64,000 bases of DNA from assembly GCA_029532625.1 (NCBI GenBank), contig JARFXM010000010.1, forward strand, positions 62,001 through 126,000, read 5' to 3'. How positions within the stretch are numbered: the first letter of the stretch is position 1; the number at the start of each line of letters is the position of its first letter. Below the pieces are notes generated by a model that saw only the letters and a list, made by a program, of their open reading frames with translations, was not told the origin of the DNA and ran no database searches. Positions 59,021 to 64,000 of this stretch are shown here, in pieces. The translations under genes and the position numbers were made by a program. The stretch is from Lomentospora prolificans. Lineage: Eukaryota > Ascomycota > Sordariomycetes > Microascales > Microascaceae.

Positions 59021-60259
59021 GCATCATGAATTACCCAAGCTCTGGTAAGTATTAGCTCCTTGCAACTGGCGATTATGGCTCCTCACAGAGTGGAGTTCAA
59101 GTTGCGTGTGGCGAAATCGCCCCAAATTTCAACGACTGAGACTGAACCTGCACTTGTTCCAGGCTGTGGTAACACAAATCGACATGGGCGTCTGGACTAT
59201 TATGCTTACGACAGGCTTCTCGATACATTAACGTGTCCTAGTAGCCGCAATGCCCTTGGCACCACGTACTTGCTTACATTCTGCGCACCCCATGAATACA
59301 CATGATGTGACCAGTCTCGCTGGACTTATTATATCCGCAAAGTCCGTTTGAGAATAAATCCTGGAGCCACTCCAGTATCAGTCGGACCGATTCTCCTGGA
59401 CTTGGATATCGCGAAGCAAAGAGGCCTCCACTCTGAACCAAGATAACAGAGCGTTGAGGCTCGGTCCTTGACACTTACTTGTTTGTACGTTGCAATCGGT
59501 GATTCTTCGCAAAACTTCCACGTTTGTGGTAGCAAGATCGGGCGTACGTCAGCCCCGGATAATCGGTAGGTGTTATTGGTCTCTCGATCTTGGCTCCAGG
59601 TCTTGGCAGCTTTACATCAGATTATTACAAATCCCGGCTGCCATGCAGAGATGCAGGACCTCGAGCAATCTCGTCGAGGAAGAGTTGGCACGAGACCAGT
59701 CCCTACCGTTTTCCATTTTCTACAGGATCTATCGCTTTCTGTGCCTTGTCTACCCTCCCTTCTCCGATCCTTCGCAAAATGGCCGAGAGTGGGGTGAGGA
59801 TCAGGAAGAAGAATAGTTGATTCGCCTCACCGCGATAGCGCACACAAAGAATATCAATATAATCCTCGAAGAATCCGTATGTCATGGCCACCAATGAGAC
59901 TTCGAAACGACCGGCTTTGGATCCCCTAAAACGGTGTCAATGTTTTAAGTCCGCTCTGCTGACTACCTGCGTCCATGACGAAGCCCTTGGTGGCTGAGCA
60001 TCTCTTTGTGCAAATCAGGTCGAGATGCCAAGGCGATTAAAGCCCACTGGTCTGTCGTGGCGCAAGCACACTCTTCTGCATGTCATTCCATCACCATGGA
60101 CACCTCCCTCGGGACTTTGTCTCGAACACTCTGCAAATGAACCTGCCGTTTGAATCGCCATGACTATGTTTAAAAGCGTCCGATGACCTGGCTAGAATCG
60201 AGAAGCGGCGGATCGGAACCGAATCAACAGTAGTATGGGTATATCAGATCCGCCTTGCG
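59021..60259. other. Gene-free stretch before the ADAM gene
   Basis: Short broken frames on both strands. The minus frame 59474-59274 (SVILVQSGGLFASRYPSPGE) may be a further fragment of decayed sequence. The right part is the promoter of the ADAM gene. Confidence 0.4.
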
Positions 60260-62366
60260 ATGAAGCTCTTGTATCTGTTCTGCGGCCTACTGCTTCCCCA
60301 CCTGCAAGTACAAGGTGAGAATTCGAGATCAACTGCTGGTATAATATATATTCCGTATTTCTAACGTTACAACTTGGACTACAGCGGCCTCGATCGCTAG
60401 AGACACCATTCGACATGCTTCAATCATCGAGCACGTAGAGTTTTCCCACACACCGCAACATCTGGGCAGTGAGTCGACGTTTGATATCGAGTTCGATCTT
60501 TCGCCCGAAGAATCGACAAGGATCAGATTGGCCTTGGAACCAAGCCGCAGTCTTCTCTCCCCACTATTACACATGAGGCATGTCGACCATGATGGAATCT
60601 CCAGCCAACTCGAAAGCCCAAGCGCGCCACTGGTATTCAAAGGTGATACATTTATTCTCGAAAGTCAAATGGATCAATGGAGGAAGGTAGGCTGGGCCCG
60701 AATCCTGGTCAAACCGCGACAGGGCAAGCATCTATTCGAAGGTGTCTTTAGCATCGATGGTGATTATCACCATGTCTCACTAAACTCCAAACCCGGGATT
60801 GCTCAACTTGCGGAGGAATACACCCTTCCTCAAATGGACGCACCTCATATAATTGTATGGAGGGGATCAGATGTAGTTGATAACAGAGGAATGCTTCCAC
60901 GATCTGTTATTAATATTACCAACGAGTCAATTTGCGGAACAGAGAATTCTGGCCTCCAGCAACAGTCTTCCACGATTAATAACCCTCGAACGGACAGCCA
61001 AGAAGCACATGGTACTCTTCACGCTCATATGCACAGACAGAACGGATGGTTCAATCCGATAGACGTTATTGGATCAACCACTGGCTGTCCATCTGAAAGA
61101 TTAGTGGCAATGATTGGGGTCGCAACAGACTGCACGTACACAGCAGAATTCGAGTCAGTAAACGATGCTCGGGAGAACATAATATCGCAGATTAATATCG
61201 TCTCGCAACTCTACGAAGATTCGTTCAACATCGCCCTAGCAATCAGAAACTTGACTATCAGCGATGCTTCCTGCCCGTCGACCTCATCTGGAACGAATCG
61301 CTGGAATGTCCCCTGCTCGGCCGGCATCGACCTTACCCAGCGCCTTAGCTTGTTCTCCGATTGGAGGACCCAATACCGGGATAACAACGCGGTATGGACT
61401 CTTTTGAGCAATTGTAGGAGTGAGTCAACTGTTGGAATAGCGTGGGTTGGCAATACCTGCGGTTCTCGGTCGCGGTCGTCTCAGGGAGGGAGAACTGGTA
61501 CCGTCTCGTCCACTAACGTGGTCAGCCGAACCGACGCCGAATGGCAGGTTATCGCTCACGAGGTGGCACACAATTTCGGTGCGAGTCATGACTGCACATC
61601 TAGTACATGCATCGGGGGCGCTGCATCTGATTGTTGCCCACTTAGCGAGTCTACCTGTAACGCTGGGGCACAGTATATTATGAACCCCAGCACCGGGCGG
61701 AATGTCGACAGCTTCTCGCCTTGTACGATCGGGTCGATTTGCACAGCAATCGGACGAAATCTGATAGATATAAGCTGCCTTGTCAGTGAGGACGAGGCGC
61801 CTGACATCAATGACAGTCAATGTGGCAATGGAATTGTCGAACCCGGAGAGGCATGTGACTGCGGGGGCGAGGAAGGATGCCCGGAAAACTCGTGCTGTAA
61901 TCCGTCGACGTGCCAGCTCCGGACAGGTGCGGTATGTGATCCAGCATCGGATGGCTGCTGCACAGATCAGTGCGTCGTTGCAGAGAGTGGTCGTGTCTGC
62001 AGGGCCAGCACAGGGCCTGGAGACCAGGAAGAGACGTGTGATGGATCTTCAAGCCAATGTCCCGACGCCGATTCAGATTCCAACGGGGATGGAGGCCGTC
62101 GGGGCGGTGGTCGAGGCGGAGGAGGCTCAGTGAGCGGGTGGTTTGACGACAACAGGACGCTCGTCATTGCCCTCTCCACCTCTATCGGAGGTGTTATCGT
62201 CGCGCTCATTGTGTTTTGCGCAATACGGTCATGCATAAGGAGTCGCAGAAGTGCCCGAAAACGGTTACAGAGGCACGGTTTGCCAGCATATGGCTCGCCT
62301 AACCGTGGGCTCACGATGGGTAGTCAAGCACCAACGAGTCCACCGATGGTTCATAGATATGCATAG
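60260..62366 (+). CDS. ADAM-type membrane metalloprotease (M12B) with disintegrin-like domain
   Basis: Exons 60260-60314 and 60385-62366 give 678 residues. ADAM proteases cut extracellular or membrane proteins. Signal peptide MKLLYLFCGLLLPHL. A prodomain (about 20-190) is followed by the reprolysin domain (about 200-445) with the zinc motif HEVAHNFGASHDC: H410, E411, H414, H420. A Met-turn YIMNPS follows. Next is a disintegrin-like domain (about 470-545: CGNGIVEPGEACDCGG, CCNPSTCQL, CCTDQC), a Gly/Arg-rich spacer, one transmembrane helix (TLVIALSTSIGGVIVALIVF) and a short basic cytosolic tail. The layout matches fungal ADAMs such as S. pombe mde10 and Aspergillus ADM proteins. All catalytic residues are intact. 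Confidence 0.94.
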
Positions 62367-62776
62367 AGGTGCATACGGTATACATTCTGCGTTAATAATG
62401 CTCGAATTTGCACAGTATCTTGGCTTCTTATTACGGACAGTAATAGCGACAGAAGAGGTCGCCACTGGGCCATGCAATCTTGGGCTGGAGGCTCTGTCGA
62501 CCAGCTTTGACAGTTTCCATTTTGACACTGCTCCACAAGCCGTATCAAATACTTGTTCCGGATATTTACGTTTATTAAGGCCCATCATTGACGTTTTTAC
62601 CAATCCGCTGTTTTATAGATATGTAGTGCCAGGTCAGGGTTTTCGTTGATATATATTCCGTGTTTGTGGATGTAAATCCTACATCAAATAAAGTTTTTTT
62701 CTAAAAGAAAAAAAAAATGAAACAAAATAAAATGAAATAAAATAGAATAGAATAAAAAGAGAGAAAAAGGAAAAAG
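62367..62776. other. ADAM 3' region and A-rich simple sequence
   Basis: Holds the 3' UTR of the ADAM gene and then an A-rich AAAAT/GAAAT-type simple sequence at about 62705-62776, next to the tRNA terminator. Confidence 0.6.
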
Positions 62777-62782
62777 AAAAAA
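62777..62782 (-). terminator. Pol III terminator (T6) of tRNA-Met
   Basis: Six T on the minus strand, beginning four bases after the tRNA 3' end. Confidence 0.8.
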
Positions 62783-62785
62783 TTA

Positions 62786-62857
62786 TAGCATTGCTAGGTT
62801 TCGATCCTAGGTCCCCTGGGTTATGAGCCCAGTGCTCTACCCCTGAGCTACAATGCT
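62786..62857 (-). tRNA. tRNA-Met (CAT), initiator-like
   Basis: A 72-nt cloverleaf: a perfect 7-bp acceptor stem AGCATTG/CAATGCT, D-arm GCTC-AGGGGTA-GAGC, anticodon arm CTGGG-CTCATAA-CCCAG with anticodon CAT, T-arm CTAGG-ATCGAAA-CCTAG and discriminator A. Three features are those of eukaryotic initiator tRNA: the A1:T72 pair, three consecutive G:C pairs at the foot of the anticodon stem, and A in place of T at position 54 (ATCGAAA loop). The D-arm GCTC..GAGC is more like an elongator, so initiator identity is probable, not certain. No intron. Confidence 0.9.
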
Positions 62858-63381
62858 GTGGAGCCATTTTCGAGCGAATGAATCATGGTTTCCAACTTCT
62901 CGAGTGGCCCTATGAACCCGGTTGTGGGGATAATACATAGCCAGCCAGGCGACAAAAGTCGTCGTCCCTTCATAGCGTCGAGCGTTCTATTTCAGCCTCA
63001 TGGCACGGGACCGTAGTGAATCAGGGACTTGCTCATGTATATCAACCATAATTACAGAACTGGAGAATCAAGTACAATTGGAATTATTAAACTTTCATTA
63101 CCGCGCTGGCCAATACTAAGGAGCACGAGTACTGTATTTAGTGTTGGGAAGGCATCCCTCGGCTCAAAAAGGTCCGAGGAAGGAGATCAATATATCACCC
63201 ATCGTCAACATCAATTTTACTCAGCACGCACACTTCGGCGTGGGCAGGCATCAATCTACGTTGCCGCCGCCCTTCTCTTCATGTTTCCGTCTCCCTCCGC
63301 ACCCTGCCCAGCCTTCACCGATTCATTTCTCCGCTTAGTTCCTCTCTATCCGTCCTTCTTTTACCACTAATTATTTGACAA
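62858..63381. other. Intergenic with pyrimidine-rich stretch
   Basis: Promoter side of the tRNA, then unassigned sequence. The C/T-rich stretch 63270-63360 resembles a fungal promoter or 5' UTR and may belong to the possible gene to the right. Confidence 0.4.
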
Positions 63382-63723
63382 GTGGACACGGCCATCATCG
63401 ACCGTCTTGAATCAATTCGCGCACTCGTCCAAAAGTTCTTACTCGGCCATGATCCAAAACTGATTCGCTCTCTCGAGACGTTCGTTTCCACCGCTCCGCC
63501 TCACCGTAGTTTTCCCCCCGCAAGCTACGTCGACGCCGTAGAAGACCGGGTGGAACTATGCCGCAAATCCGAACAATGCCTCGATCGATGCCCGTGTGCC
63601 ACAAGACCCTGTTGTGTGGTGCGGTTTAATGACGAGTCCAATCGAGAAGTTGAGGGAGCGACAGATTCAGGTGGAACGTCGATCCGGTTGGAACGAGGCT
63701 CGCCTTCTATATCTCTGTTGTAG
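63382..63723 (+). CDS. Possible gene near the right edge, unrecognised
   Basis: The frame reads DTAIIDRLESIRALVQKF, LLGHDPKLIRSLETFVST, then a Cys-rich part (CRKSEQCLDRCPCATRPCC), and stops at 63723. The first half has amphipathic helical character and good codon composition. There is no ATG: the frame opens with GTG right after an AG, so it could be an internal exon or a relic. I recognise no family. Confidence 0.25.
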   Translation: MDTAIIDRLESIRALVQKFLLGHDPKLIRSLETFVSTAPPHRSFPPASYVDAVEDRVELCRKSEQCLDRCPCATRPCCVVRFNDESNREVEGATDSGGTSIRLERGSPSISLL

Positions 63724-64000
63724 AGAGCACAGCCAGTGACCTACTGAAGATTTACACGCTCAACGCCTGTTTGCCGTTTTTATCCTCCTTGTTTCCACAC
63801 CTGTTTCGCTTGTTTTAAGCGACGCAAGCCTCAACAAAGTTCTTATCAACGTATAGAACCGTCTGAATGGAATGTCGGCAGCAGCAAAGGTGAGCCAAAC
63901 CCCTTAGCCAAGGACGAGAAGGAATGGAACCGTCGAATGTCACCATGGTCAATAGATGCATCAAATGACTCACGCCTGGTTCTAGTGTCGAGCAAGGGAC

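Noticed and set aside
62251..62649. 132-codon plus ORF overlapping the ADAM 3' end
   Set aside because: Overlaps the coding end of the ADAM gene in another frame; it has no signal or domain.

Overview
The window looks like nuclear DNA of a filamentous ascomycete (Pezizomycotina). Genes on both strands are split by short introns (42 to about 205 nt, mostly 58-128) with GTRNGT-type donors and AG acceptors. The families are typical of moulds: a LaeA-like methyltransferase, an NmrA-like protein, a Pth11-type rhodopsin-fold protein, DUF1996, tannase/feruloyl esterase, CRH-type GH16, a proteinase K-like subtilase and a fungal ADAM. There is one nuclear-type tRNA-Met. The species cannot be named from the sequence alone. 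All exon coordinates were worked out by eye from splice signals, reading frame and family similarity.

Layout, left to right. 1-10 kb: the 3' part of a bacterial-type phosphoenolpyruvate synthase; a secreted Hsp70-fold protein that has lost its ATP-binding motifs; divergent from it a secreted zinc metalloprotease fused to a cyanovirin-N (CVNH) lectin domain; a cytochrome P450. 10-15 kb: a gene graveyard with a recognisable alpha/beta-hydrolase pseudogene. 15-22 kb: a delta-12 type fatty acid desaturase and a subtilisin-like protease, separated by 3.4 kb without a gene. 22-27 kb: decayed sequence including an F-box-like relic. 27-35 kb: a feruloyl esterase, an unrecognised minus-strand gene, a seven-helix rhodopsin-fold membrane protein, a DUF1996 secreted protein and a 92-residue cysteine-rich secreted protein. 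35-41 kb: gene-poor, with hairpins, a diverged direct repeat and broken ORFs. 41-45 kb: a divergent LaeA-like methyltransferase / NmrA-like pair. 45-50 kb: decayed sequence. 50-64 kb: a GH16 wall transglycosylase, a GMC oxidoreductase relic, a class I glutamine amidotransferase-like protein, a GPI-type orphan, a secreted protein built of duplicated 558-nt exons, an SDR relic, an ADAM metalloprotease and an initiator-like tRNA-Met.

Taken together, about half of the intact genes encode secreted or surface proteins: four hydrolases or proteases, wall enzymes, a lectin fusion, a small Cys-rich protein and GPI proteins. They sit as islands between 2-6 kb stretches of decayed genes (frameshifted hydrolase, GMC oxidoreductase, SDR and F-box remnants). 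This suggests a fast-evolving accessory region concerned with interaction with substrate, host or competitors. No biosynthetic cluster is evident: the P450, desaturase and LaeA-like genes are not adjacent and there is no PKS, NRPS or terpene synthase. No intact transposon or CRISPR array was seen.
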